A stretch of 64,000 nt of DNA, taken from Rhabdophis nuchalis. Taxonomy: Eukaryota; Chordata; Lepidosauria; Squamata; Natricidae. Positions 35,961 through 46,524 of the stretch are shown one piece after another (within the stretch, counting starts at the first letter, position 1; every line of letters begins with the position of its first letter). The stretch spans positions 187,475,462 through 187,539,461 of the forward strand of contig CM077644.1 in assembly GCA_039707465.1 (NCBI GenBank). Direction: 5' to 3'. Under the pieces are notes generated by a model that saw only the letters and a program-made list of their open reading frames with translations, did not search any database and was not told where the DNA came from. The position numbers and the translations under genes are program-made.

Positions 35961-37430
35961 TGTTATTGAATACCGTACATCACCTACTCATTAAACACCA
36001 TAACCAAAAGGATGCTGCTGCCACAGAACACTCCATGTCCACAGAAACATGAAATTTCTGGATCTATCCCTCAACTCATACTTTAAATTCAATGGGAAAG
36101 TATATAAGCTAAGCAAGTACAGTACAAGGTACCCCAATGGAATCACCAATATCAGGTCTAATAGCATTAGTAATTATTTAATGACTCAAATCCATAGCCC
36201 TACCCACTATACAACCAAAGTGTTGTTGACATGTTCACCATCATCAAATGCTCCCAAATTGAAGAAACACACCACCTACTCAATAACATATTTCGCAGGA
36301 TCAAATTTACATTTGATAAAGAAACAGACAAAAGACTCCCATTCCTTGACATTGACATAAGCAGATTAGACAGTGGAGGACTGGAAACAAAATAAGCTGC
36401 ATCTAGACCTCTTCAAAAAGGCCAATACACACTACAGCACCACAGCACTAAGAAAACCAGAAGTGAAATGGCTGCCTGACATCTTTTTCTGCAATGGTTA
36501 TTCAAAAAACTTTGTATTCTGACACACAGCAGACAAACCATAATGCACCACACAGCCAACCACAACACAAAGACTAATCTTACCATACACAAAAGAGGTG
36601 TAGTAAATGACAGTCAGAATTCTTCAGTGTCTAGAAATAACAATAGCTCACAAACCCATAGCTACACTCCATCAGGAGTTGTCCAGAACCAAAGGCAAGA
36701 TACAGAAGGGTGAAAGAAACAATGCAATTTACAAAATCAATTGAAATAATTGCAACTGATTCTATGTGGGACAACCATCATGTCAATTGAAAACCATGAA
36801 TACCAGCTGGCAGTCAATCATCATGATCCTAAATTCCTAATCTCTACCTACACTGACACCAAATAGCACGGATTCAATTGGAGCAATACAAGAATCATTG
36901 GCTATGCTACCATTCACCAAGCTCACAAATCTATCAAAGCCAGGCACTCCAAACAATTCCATTAACAGATATATCAACCTACAATCAGCTACAAACCTCT
37001 CAGAACTCAATTCAACCACACAGCCAACCAGAGACAGCACCAACCCTCAACCAACCCATGCAACCCTCCCCAACCAGCACTTCACCTCCCAATGGCTCTG
37101 ATGTGACCTCCCCATCATAAGACCCACCACAAAACCCTCACTTGTGAACCCATCTGACCCATTACAAGACCCTCACTTGATACAACCCTCACTTGATCCA
37201 TCACAAGACCCATCACAAGACTCTGATCCAATGTGACCCACACCTGATGTGACCTCACCATCACAAGACCTACTGACCTCATGAAGCCCTTATAAACAGA
37301 GGAATACTGACACTGACATCCCCTAAACTCCACTGAAGATGTTACATAGCCTGGTAATGAAACATTTGGAAACCAACAACAAGCTTGGAGAACAAACCTC
37401 CACCCTCATCCTGCATCTGAGATATTTGCC
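35960..37430 (+). mobile_element. Penelope-like retroelement, decayed
   Basis: Penelope-like elements encode a telomerase-related reverse transcriptase and a GIY-YIG endonuclease. Recognisable pieces in order: NSYFKFNGKVY; QGTPMESPISGLI (the QGTPMGSP motif) at about 36126; VVDMFTIIK at about 36220 (decayed catalytic YVDD); RIKFTFDKETDKRLPFLDI at about 36298-36356; then, in the endonuclease end, HEYQLAVNHHDPKF, ARIIGYAT-like and KARHS. Frameshifts and stops are frequent. The 3' region to about 37430 is repeated in inverted orientation at 35505-35745. Confidence 0.88.
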
Positions 37431-38149
37431 ACCTTTGCAAACACAAATGGATCCCTAGGTATCTTAATAAACTATATAAGTGACATTTTCTAATTAATAT
37501 GTTCTGTCAATTTTTGCCAATTATATTTAATCTCAGTGTAGAAGGGAAATTGGTTTGTGCATGCCAGCATTCAAATAATAAAATTACTTTTTAATCTACC
37601 ACTTCCCTTAAAGTGGTACTTGGTGATGAGTGTAATTAAATATTGGTGGTATAATAATGCAATTCTAAAAAACTATCTAGCTATGATCCATAGAATCCAA
37701 CTGTGTCTACCAAGGAGAATAGCACAGAATCAAGAAATATTATCATGAGATGAAAACGTTTTTAATTTAGCCTTGTTGACCTTCTAGTGACAGTCTGAGA
37801 ATGTTTGAAAAATGAACCTTTTACTGATAAGGCTGTCACTGAAATGTTATTGTCTCTGTTCCTGCAGTGATTTGTTTTAGAGTCTTACTTTGTCAATGCT
37901 TGAGCTGGTTTTCATGGCATCAATAAACTGGCTACTTTATCAGCACTGACAGTTATGCCTGAGAGCTATGATTTAAGTGAAATCTGTTTGCAAGGAAAAG
38001 CATTTTTAAAATAGCTCTGAGAAATGTGTTTCACCTCTTAACTTCTAAGTAGCCATTACATCTCGAAGTTAGTTCCTTATCCCTTCTTCATCTTTATCAT
38101 CAGTAGCTAGTTCTTATATTTAATATACCATTGATATAACAAGGAGGAT
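37431..38149. other. non-coding spacer
   Basis: No recognised element. Confidence 0.4.
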
Positions 38150-38395
38150 GATAGATGTAGTGGTTAAGGCATATGGCTAGAAACTGGGAGATCATGAGTT
38201 CTAGTGTCACCTTGGGAATCCAGTCAGCTGGATGACCTTGAGCCAGTCATTTTCTCTCAGCCGTAGGAAAGAGGCAATGGCAAATCGTCTCTGAAAAACA
38301 TTACCCAAGAAAACTGTAGGATCTTAGAAACAGGCAGTCTCCAAGAATCAGAAATGATTGAGTTGAATCAGAAATGATTGAACCAAATTGGGAAA
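38150..38395 (+). mobile_element. tRNA-derived SINE with BovB-type tail (Sauria SINE-like)
   Basis: A-box-like tagtggttaaggc and B-box-like gagttctagtg are followed by gaccttgagccagtcatttt, the usual body, and a tail with ctctgaaaaacattacccaa, gaaaactgtaggatctt and caagaatcagaaatgattga. The tail resembles the BovB LINE 3' end. The last module (tcagaaatgattga) is duplicated. Confidence 0.85.
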
Positions 38396-38943
38396 AAATA
38401 TTGTGACAGACCAGAATTTTAGTAAAGCATGTTACAAATGAAATAGGAATGAAAATACAAATTGATGGTGAATTTATTGGTGGAAGGTCAGAGTAAAATA
38501 CCTTTTTATAAAATATATCATAATTTCCTGGGTTTTTTACCAGGTAGTTTATCAGTAGTAAGGTAAATCCTAGGATCCTTATAAGGGTACAGTATAGTCT
38601 GCCGTGAGCTGTCGTTTCAATATCTCAGTGTCTGCAGGGAGATAGTCTTCACTCATAATGGACATTTCTATAACTGTCCTCCAAAACTGATGTGGGGAGA
38701 ATGTTGAAGCACACTAAAGTTAGTTCTTTTCAGAACTTGGGAATGGTTATATGATGTAAAAGTGGAGATTGACTTCACAGAAAAGCATTATTGAGTAATG
38801 CAGATCAGTTTGATATTAAAGATATCAATATCTTTAACACTAAATGGGGACTCATAAACCATCATTAAAAATACCTCCCGAGAAAAGTCAAGATATTGGA
38901 ATTTTTGTAAAATTGTCCTGGTCCATATCAATTCTTTTTTCTT
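38396..38943. other. non-coding spacer
   Basis: No recognised element. Confidence 0.4.
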
Positions 38944-39515
38944 TCTTTTTTTAATAAAAAGAGTTTTATTGGGTTTTACAAATTTTGTATACAAAAGGTA
39001 AGGGTAAGGTGCGAAAAGACATTTTGAGAACTTTCTCGTCGAAATCATCGACTCCATCTGAGTCTTCATACACAAAATAGATATTTCAATTATATATACA
39101 TACTACAAAGTGGACAGAGATGCAAATAAAGTTATAATAAAAAGAACAGTGCTAGAAAACGTGCTTAAACATCCAAACAACATTGTATTATACTAAAATA
39201 AAGTCATTTTTGAGATCTAAGTCTCTTGGCAATTGTATCTTCTTCCCCCTGGCCCCCAGCGGACGGAGCCGCGGCCGCCTCTGCTCCCCCGTTGTCATCT
39301 TCAAGGGTTAGGGAGTGTTTTTCAAGAAAGGCTTGCGCCTCTGCAATTGTTTTAATTCTTACTCTTCCCCCTTCCCAAAACACCAACATTCCCTCCGGCA
39401 TCACCCACTTAAACCAGACCCCCTTTTTAAATAATCTTTTGGACAAGAAGGAATACTTCCGTCTTATCTCTCTAATTTTCTTCGGGATATCAATTCTTAA
39501 CTATCCTGGTAGGGA
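38944..39515 (-). mobile_element. ORF1-only L1 derivative, 5'-truncated copy
   Basis: On the minus strand the C-terminal part of L1 ORF1p (PKKIREIRRKYSFLSKRLF, FKWVMPEGMLVFWEGGRVRI, ending AKRLRSQK and a stop at 39204) runs directly into a ~260-bp 3' region with no ORF2 between. The 3' end is aacccaataaaactcttttt. The arrangement matches the full-length copy at 59986-61969, although the sequences have diverged. On its 5' side it adjoins an L1 ORF2 fragment. Confidence 0.88.
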
Positions 39516-39549
39516 ATTAATAATTTCAGCCAGTATGCTATGATACAAA

Positions 39550-40325
39550 CCCATGCATCTATTTCAACAAATAGGATCGAAGAAAGGAGGTGGAGCTGAC
39601 CAAATAGATACAAAGCTGTATGTATTCTTTTCTTTGATTGGAACTATTAATTTGGCCATCTCTGCTAGTTCCATCAGTTTTCCAGCCATTCATACATTGT
39701 GGGAATTGGAGTATTTTTCTCCAATTGTTCTTTCTTGCTACTGGCAATATGTATAACAACAAGATTCAAGCTTTTATTTTTTCAAGTACTTTATCTGTTA
39801 AACCTAAAATAAAGGTCTCTGGTTTAATTTTTAAATTCACTTTAAGAATTGTCTGCATTAAAATATGAATCTTATCCCTTATTATTTTGCTTTATCACAA
39901 ATCCACTAAGAATGGTTAAAAAGTTCCTCCTTTACATTTATATTTCCAACATACATTTGAAATAATTTAGAATAGAATAACAGAGTTGGAAGGGATCTTG
40001 GAGTCTTCTAGTCCAATCCACAGCTTAGGCAGTAAACCCTACACCACTTTTCTGCTTCTTTGACCATTTCTCAGTTGTTAAATACCCATGGTGCATCATT
40101 TTATAAAAACTGAATTTGCACTATGTGGTAATGATGAATATGTTATTGCCAAGGTTTATCAATTGTCATTAAAAATTGAATTTGGAGAATGGATATGTAA
40201 AGCTTTACATGATTCAATGGGCAAAGAATTTGGGTTATAATATAATGCTTGAACAAAAGGAAAACATATGGGTGAAGGGTTTAAAATGTACATTAAACTA
40301 CAATCTAAAAAAAATGTTTATAAAA
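39550..40325 (-). mobile_element. L1 ORF2 fragment with inverted 5' part
   Basis: The minus strand from about 39959 down to 39550 encodes the end of L1 ORF2: CWKYKCKGGTF, then LKVNLKIKPETFILGLTDKV and LLLYILPVARKNNW. The + strand at about 40085-40325 encodes the segment just before it: MIQWAKNLGYNIMLEQ and VKGLKCTLNYNLKKMFIK. The two parts face opposite ways and adjoin in ORF2 order with a gap of about 25 residues. This is the signature of twin priming (5' inversion). A CR1 tail (39969-40067) lies between them. Confidence 0.8.
39969..40067 (-). mobile_element. CR1-type 3' tail
   Basis: Reads aatagaataacagagttgga, agggatcttggagtcttcta, gtccaatccacagcttaggc on the + strand, the reverse complement of the CR1 3' UTR seen at 33000-33060. 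It has an AATAG-type tail, commonly reported in snake CR1 elements. Confidence 0.88.
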
Positions 40326-40503
40326 AGAAGTGCCCTTCTCAAGAGAAGTAGAGGAAATGTCTCAATTAGGCATCAGTTCCAAGTAGGGAATCAAGGATCA
40401 TTTTGGAGAAAACAGTACATGAGACCTGTGTCAAAATATAATTGGAAATAACCCATTCAGTACTGAAATAATGCACGGTACACGTACTGTACATAACCTG
40501 TTT
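40068..40503. other. inverted L1 part and short spacer
   Basis: The first ~260 bp belong to the inverted L1 segment; nothing is recognised in the remainder. Confidence 0.5.
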
Positions 40504-40538
40504 AGCTATTGAAGGTAAAGGTAAGGTTCCCCTCATAC

Positions 40539-40697
40539 CAGTGGTGGGTTTCTGCAGGCTCGCACCTACTCACGAGAGCCAGTTGGTGAAATTTAGAGAA
40601 CCGGTGAGAGAGGGTTCCACCAGCGTACCTGGAAGTAAATCTGGCCTGCCGCTGCCAGTGACCCAACGGGAAGGAAAGGAAAGGAAGGAAGGAAGGA

Positions 40698-40768
<71 letters not shown>

Positions 40769-40769
40769 G

Positions 40770-40848
<79 letters not shown>

Positions 40849-41015
40849 GAATTTATCATCACAGTTGAGTCCAAAATTTTGGTTGCTAAGCAAGAGCATT
40901 GTTAAATGAGTTTCACCACATTTTAAAAGGTGGCCACTCCCACCCTGTCACATGACTGCCAAGCCACACCCACAAAATAGGCCACACCTATCTAAAAATT
41001 TGAAACCCACCCCTG
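40539..41015 (+). mobile_element. hAT-type MITE nested in the SINE
   Basis: 477 bp. Ends cagtggtgggtttctgcagg and tttgaaacccacccctg are inverted repeats. Exact 8-bp TSD cctcatac at 40531-40538 and 41016-41023. Same family as 8251-8632. Confidence 0.95.
40678..40852. repeat. GGAA / GA / GAAA compound microsatellite
   Basis: Three purine blocks in order (GGAA, GA, GAAA) within the MITE. They produce the spurious Arg-Glu-Lys frame here. Confidence 0.95.
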
Positions 41016-41340
41016 CCTCATACATAAGTGCTCATCGTTCCCGACTCTAGGGGGCAGCACCCATCTCTGTTTCAAAGTCAAAGAGCCAACACTGTCTGAA
41101 GATGTCTCCATGACTAAACACCGAAGGCACATGGAACGCTGTTACCTTCCCACCAAAGGTGGTTCCTACTTGCATTTTTACATGCTTTCAAACTGCTAGG
41201 TTGGCAGAAGGCAACATAACGGGCACTCCATTACATGGAACTAGGGATTCGAACTGCCAAACTACTGACCTTTCTGATTGACAAGCTCAGTTTCTTATCC
41301 ATTGAGCCACCATGTTCCTTAGGTATTGAAACCACTAGAC

Positions 41341-41875
41341 CCATGATGCCAAACCTATGGCATGTGTGCCACAGGTGGCACACAGTGCCATATTTGGTGG
41401 CACTCTAACTGTCAGCTCTGATGCACGTGCGTACTGGCCAGCTGATTTTTGGTCCTTTTGGAGGGCCAGGGAAGGCCGTTTTCGCCCTCCTCAGGCTTCA
41501 GGAAAGCCTCCGGAAGCTAGGGAGAACGAAAAATTGCCCCAGCAGATCAACTGGAAGTTAATTCCCAAACTTGTGGTTGGGCCATTGGGGTATGTTTTTC
41601 ACCATCCCCAGGCTTCATCCCCATAGCCTCTGGAGCCTGGGGAGGGTGAAAAACAGGCCCTATGGACTAACCAGAAGTTGGGGGGGGAGATGCCATTTTC
41701 GCCCTTCCCAGACTTCAAGAAAGCCTCCAAAGCCTGGGGAGGGTTTGCATGCACATGCACGGGGAGGTTGCGCACACAGATGCAGGTGGGTGGGGAGATT
41801 GAATGGGCATGTATGCACGATAGCGCTAACGTGCACAACTTTGGCACGCTGTAAGAAGAAGGTTCACCATCACTG
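41341..41875. mobile_element. hAT-type element, same family as 30988-31705
   Basis: 535 bp. Left end ccatgatgccaaacctatgg, right end aggttcaccatcactg. Flanks cactagac and cactcgac form an 8-bp TSD with one mismatch. Shares gtgtgccacaggtggca and ccccaggcttc / gcctggggagggtg blocks with the other copy. Confidence 0.9.
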
Positions 41876-41883
41876 CACTCGAC

Positions 41884-42845
41884 AAATGTTCCCTGTCATT
41901 TCTTTCATTTAAGATCAGAGCCATGCTTCAAAAACAGCATTATAACATTGCCTTAATAATCACAATATAATGCAACAAAATGGATTCAGAATGATAAAGG
42001 ATTCGACATAAATTTGGAAAAATAATGTGTAGATACCATTTTTAATTCTTGCCATTTGGAATCTTCAGTATTAATATCCACATAAAACCTGCACATATGA
42101 GTCAAAGCTTTATTACAGTGATAGGACATCATCTCTGTGTTTGTCCAGTAAACAATTCAGTTTGATAAGGTCAGTAATTTCTTCTTTCAAATGTCAACCT
42201 GAGATCTGTAAAAATTGTTTAGTTAGGACTTCTCTGTTTTTATTATATTCCTTGTATTTTTAGTAATCAAGTAATAGCTTTATTTAAATCTTGGACCAGC
42301 ATAAGATAAACAACATATGGACTAAAAATATCTGTGAGCTTAACAGCTGTAATTTAATAATGACCCATGCTTATAAATTATTCAAGAAGAGCTGCAAAAT
42401 TGTGAGTCAGTCACTTAGAACATAAAAATCATGAAATTACTATGGAACTCAAAATTGTAATACTAGAAATTTTATCTTTAAGATTATAATATTTAATATT
42501 AAATAAAATCAAACTAATAGTTAAATGTGCTATTATATATTTTAATAATAATATATTCAAATATTATGTCTTTCAAATCATAATAAGATGGTGCTACACA
42601 ATATCAGCAGCTAAATATAATGGGCCATAACAGTGAATTATATCACTGTATTAAAAAAAAATCATTGGATATGATGTAACAAGCCTGGATAATTCTTACT
42701 GATAGTTGTTTCATGTGACTGGTGCAACGTTGAACATTTTTAAAAAGTGAAAGTTTGAGAAGAATAGATATGCAGGAAAATAAACTTAATTTAAAAGGAA
42801 ATTTGCCAGAACTGAAACCAGCAACATTCCTTGGGCCAAATAAAT
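41884..42845. other. AT-rich spacer
   Basis: No recognised element. Confidence 0.45.
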
Positions 42846-42853
42846 ACCATATC

Positions 42854-43225
42854 TACTGGTAGGATTCAACCAGTTTGCACCTTTTAATGAGAACCTGTGG
42901 TTAACTTTCTAAGCAGTTTGGAGCACCGGTTGTTGGAAGAAATCTCATTTTGTTTTGCTTTTCTACTTTACAAGACTAATCCTGTAAGGAAGGCAGGAAG
43001 GAAATGTTCAGGTGTTGTTTCTAGCCTAATCTTTATTTTCCTGCTTACGGAAACTGTAAGCAGGAAAACTGGTTAACCCTTATTACATTGTAACAGCTAA
43101 GGTGAAGTGCCATTCAACGTGAGTGACATTGAGTTGGCCACACCCACCCAGTCACATGACCATGACTACCTTGCTGGTCATTAGAGCAGAGAACCGATTG
43201 TTAAATTATTTGAATCACATCACTG
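42854..43225. mobile_element. hAT-type MITE with central hairpin
   Basis: 372 bp, from tactggtaggattcaacc to tttgaatcacatcactg, an imperfect inverted pair. Flanks accatatc and atcacatc match at 6 of 8. A perfect 13-bp hairpin stem, ttttcctgcttac, with a 7-bp loop is at about 43034-43066. Confidence 0.72.
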
Positions 43226-43729
43226 ATCACATCCAATATGTTCTTTCAACTCTCCTAGTAAGGGAAGACATAGAAGCTATTAGATTTGGGGTAAGCACCA
43301 GCTGGGTTAAATGGCTTCCTCTTCAAAGAAGCCTATGAACCTCTGAAGTTAGCCTGCAACAAATTGAAGAACCTACAGTAGTCCCAAGCAACCAGAATGC
43401 TCAAGTCAACCTAATATGGAAAAGTATTCTTTGGAAGTGGAGCAGAAAAGTGAGAGAGAGCACAACAAACCCTACTCAGCCTTCCTACTTCAGCTTCAGA
43501 CTGGTGAGAGATAATGCTTTTCACGTAGCCTGATACAAATTGGCAAATGTCATTTAGTTTTAATTTTACATATTTTTACACAATATTTCTATATGGCATA
43601 TGTTTTATTCACCCAGTGCTGAATTTTGTATGTCTATAATTTGGTGCCTCTGACATGAATAAAAAAGGGTGAAGGTGAATGGGGACTTAATACAGGATTG
43701 TGATACCTGTTTCTACCTGTCCATTCTAG
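43226..43729. other. non-coding spacer upstream of a candidate exon
   Basis: Contains at 43459-43496 a 38-bp string that recurs exactly at 47640-47677. No gene recognised. Confidence 0.45.
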
Positions 43730-43882
43730 CACCAGAGTTACCAGCCAGTGCAGACAACAATGCTATGAATGCCTTTGTAACCGAGTCAATAAAAAAATAT
43801 CTGCTGGATGACTTCAATGTGTCTATTCTTACAAAAAGGACAGGTGGGAAAAGGATTTTCTTCTATATTCCTTCAAGCAGAG
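43730..43882 (+). CDS. candidate internal exon, unknown protein
   Basis: 153 bp without a stop in one frame. It is preceded by a pyrimidine-rich acceptor (tgtttctacctgtccattctag) and followed by a good donor (AGAG then gtaaag). It would begin after the first base of a codon and end the same way, so it is a symmetric phase 1-1 exon of 51 codons. The encoded segment includes PELPASADNNAMNAF, TESIKKYLLDDFNVSILT and GGKRIFFYIPSS. It has a balanced composition, is not low-complexity and matches no transposon that I recognise. The frame is open upstream to 43669, but the acceptor is the more likely start. I cannot name the gene. It could be a chance frame or an exon of a pseudogene. Confidence 0.45.
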
Positions 43883-44068
43883 GTAAAGGGAGAGCATTGC
43901 AATGAACCACATTAAAAGCACTTTTATGTTTCGAAGGTTCTAGTTGCATCAATGGTGCAGTGGCTATAATTGTTTTCACCTAATATTTTAAAGCACAACT
44001 CCTTTGCTTATATTTTCCCACTCTATATATGCTATCCATAAACATGCACAAATATTAAGAGACCTGGG

Positions 44069-44330
44069 CAGAGGTGGGTTCCTAACGGTTTGGACTGGTT
44101 CGGCTGAGTAGGAAGAACTTGGCCTGCCATGCCCCTGAACCGGTTCTCATGGCGGTGGCATAGATGGCGCCATCTTGTTTTTTGCTTCTGCACATGCATA
44201 GAAGCATTTTTTTCAGTACTGCGCATGCACGGGTAGTGTGTATTAAGTGTGCACGCATAGCATGCATCATGCATGCACGTAATGCATCCCTGAGCAAACC
44301 AGCAGTAGCAGCAGCGGGAACCCACCCCCG
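44069..44330. mobile_element. hAT-type MITE
   Basis: 262 bp, cagaggtgggttcctaacgg to gcgggaacccacccccg. Flanks gacctggg and gacatgga match at 6 of 8. Same family as 29956-30210. Frames on both strands here are shadows of the inverted, GC-rich structure. Confidence 0.87.
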
Positions 44331-44338
44331 GACATGGA

Positions 44339-46152
44339 TAATATATGTAGGAACAACATTTTTCTGCACCTATATTTTTAGCAGAATGTGGTCTCTTCTG
44401 ATCAGTTCTGAGGCTTTCGATTTGCTCAGCCGTCTGACAATCAGGTTTGTTGGAAGTTCTCATTTTGCTAGATTCAGCTTGCTTAATTTAGCTGTTCCTG
44501 CTAACAGGAAATAAGGGCTCCATTCTCCTTGTTTGCCAGAGGGTGTAATCCACTAGCAGGAATGTTTCTAGTAAGTACAAAATGAAGAACTTGCTTTACA
44601 CAGCATCTCTTTTGGGAGGTAGCAGAAGGCGAAATTCAGACAAGTTAGAGCACACTCCTAGACTCCTCGCCTTAAGGTGCTCTTTTTCAAGGACTTTCAA
44701 ATTTAGTTTAAAAGTAATGAAATATTACAAGGGGTTGAAATCAGAAATTAGTGCTTGGGCAACAGACTCCGCAGGCCTACTAGTAATCTGATAATTGTTT
44801 TCTCTACTAGGACTTTGTAATAATTCCATCATGCTTACCTGAATCTCATTCTCTCTCTTTCTCTTTCCATCCTATACTCACAAACACACTCGCAACCGCA
44901 TATCCAAATGTACAAGTGCACATTCTGTCTGCTGATACTGTTCCAAGTGCCTTTTTTTTTATAAAGCCCCTGTTACAATTCATTTTTAATAGTTAATTCA
45001 TCAGTAAACTTGATGTAAATTACCTCTGTAATTGTTAGTTAGTTCAAGGACACCATTAAAATGCATTTAATGCCTCTGGTTGCCAGTTAATTATCTATGT
45101 TCTCATTTGGGATTTTTAATGTGTAACATAGGCACAGTGATTAATATAATAATTGATATATAAGAAATGGTAAACAAATTTATATTCAAAGGCATGATTT
45201 TGTCTTTTTGAAGAAAAAGTATTGGTAAACTCAATGTCTCCTGCCATTTAATCACTTGCAAAATAATAGAGGATTCCTAATTATAGCTTCTTTGTAACTT
45301 TTTATACGCAACTATTGTTAAAAGTACACAAAGAGAGAGAGAGAGAGCTTTCATTAGTTAAGGTAAGAATGATTCTGCAACAATAAACTGAGCAACAAAT
45401 TACTCCCAAGCCAAATTTCCCTAAATTAAAATTCCTTACAAAATTGTTATCATTAGCTGTGGGAATATATTCCTCTGTAATGCAATACTGTGCATTTTCC
45501 TTTTTTCAAAATTTTAAATAAAACTTTTTGTCTCTTACATTTATTCTCAGAACTTACAGTACATTCATCAATTGTCTCTATTTCTAAATGTATATTTACA
45601 TATATTTACATTTACAAGTATATTTGCATATTATTATTTTATTCCTCCAAAATATTATTCCAAAATATTATTATTATTATTACCTAGATCAATCTTAGAG
45701 GCTAATCTAAAATGCAAACATGTCCATTGAGTCTTCTCTCGGTTTTGTTTACTGGAGTTCTCTGGTCATTTAAGATCCCTGCTCTGAGGCAGCCTGGGAG
45801 CCTTTCTCCCTCCTAGGGAAACATTTTCCAGTGATACAAAAAGCTAATTCCAATCTCAACTTCTCTTATAAGTTAGCACAAAATTCATATTTGGGTTTCC
45901 ATACAGCAATATAAACAGCCCAGAGGAAGCCATAGCTGAATGCAGGCTATCTTCTCTGATAAGTCTTAATGAACAAAGCCTCCTCTCGGGTACTTTTATC
46001 GTGCTTTCCAGCATGCATAATAATAGTTAGCATAGTCTTCTAGTAAGAAAAACATAGCCTGGGAAAGCTGGAAGTCCTGCCATTGCTCCCTTAGGTTCTA
46101 TTCTCTCTGCAGGGTCTGGAGCTGACCTGTTCTTCCTCTCTTTTAGATGTCC
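44339..46152. other. AT-rich spacer
   Basis: A short GA run near 45333; nothing else recognised. Confidence 0.45.
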
Positions 46153-46164
46153 TACTATACTGCA

Positions 46165-46512
46165 GGGATGTGAGGGCTCAATGGCTAAGATACTGAGCTT
46201 GTCGATCAGAAAGTCAGCAGTTTGGAGGTTCGAATCCCTAGTGCTGCATAGCAGAGTGAGCTCTCGTTACTTGTCCCAGCTTCTGCCAACCTAGCAGTGT
46301 GAAAGCATGTAAAAATGCAAGTAGAAAAATAGGAACCACCTTTGGTGGGAAAGTAGCAGCATTCCATGCGCCTTTGGCATTTAATCATGTCGGCCACATG
46401 ACCATAGAGACGTCTTTGGACAGCACTGGCTCTTCACCTTTGAAACAGAGATGAGCACCGCCCCCAGAGTCAGGAACGACTAGCACATATGTGTGAGGGG
46501 AACTTTTACCTT
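46165..46512 (+). mobile_element. tRNA-derived SINE with BovB-like tail, full length
   Basis: Head: ggctcaatggctaagatactg and B-box-like ggttcgaatccc. Tail: gtcaggaacgactagcacat and acttttacctt. Flanks tactatactgca and tactatgctgca form a 12-bp TSD with one mismatch. Best example of the family for head-to-tail structure. Confidence 0.93.
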
Positions 46513-46524
46513 TACTATGCTGCA

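Larger units (their letters stand above)
40514..41319 (-). mobile_element. tRNA-derived SINE split by a hAT-type MITE
   Basis: Same family as 16011-16345. The 3' tail (aaaggtaaggttcc) is at 40514-40538 and the rest at 41024-41319. Outer flanks agctattgaa (40504-40513) and aggtattgaa (41320-41329) form the SINE TSD. Confidence 0.9.
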
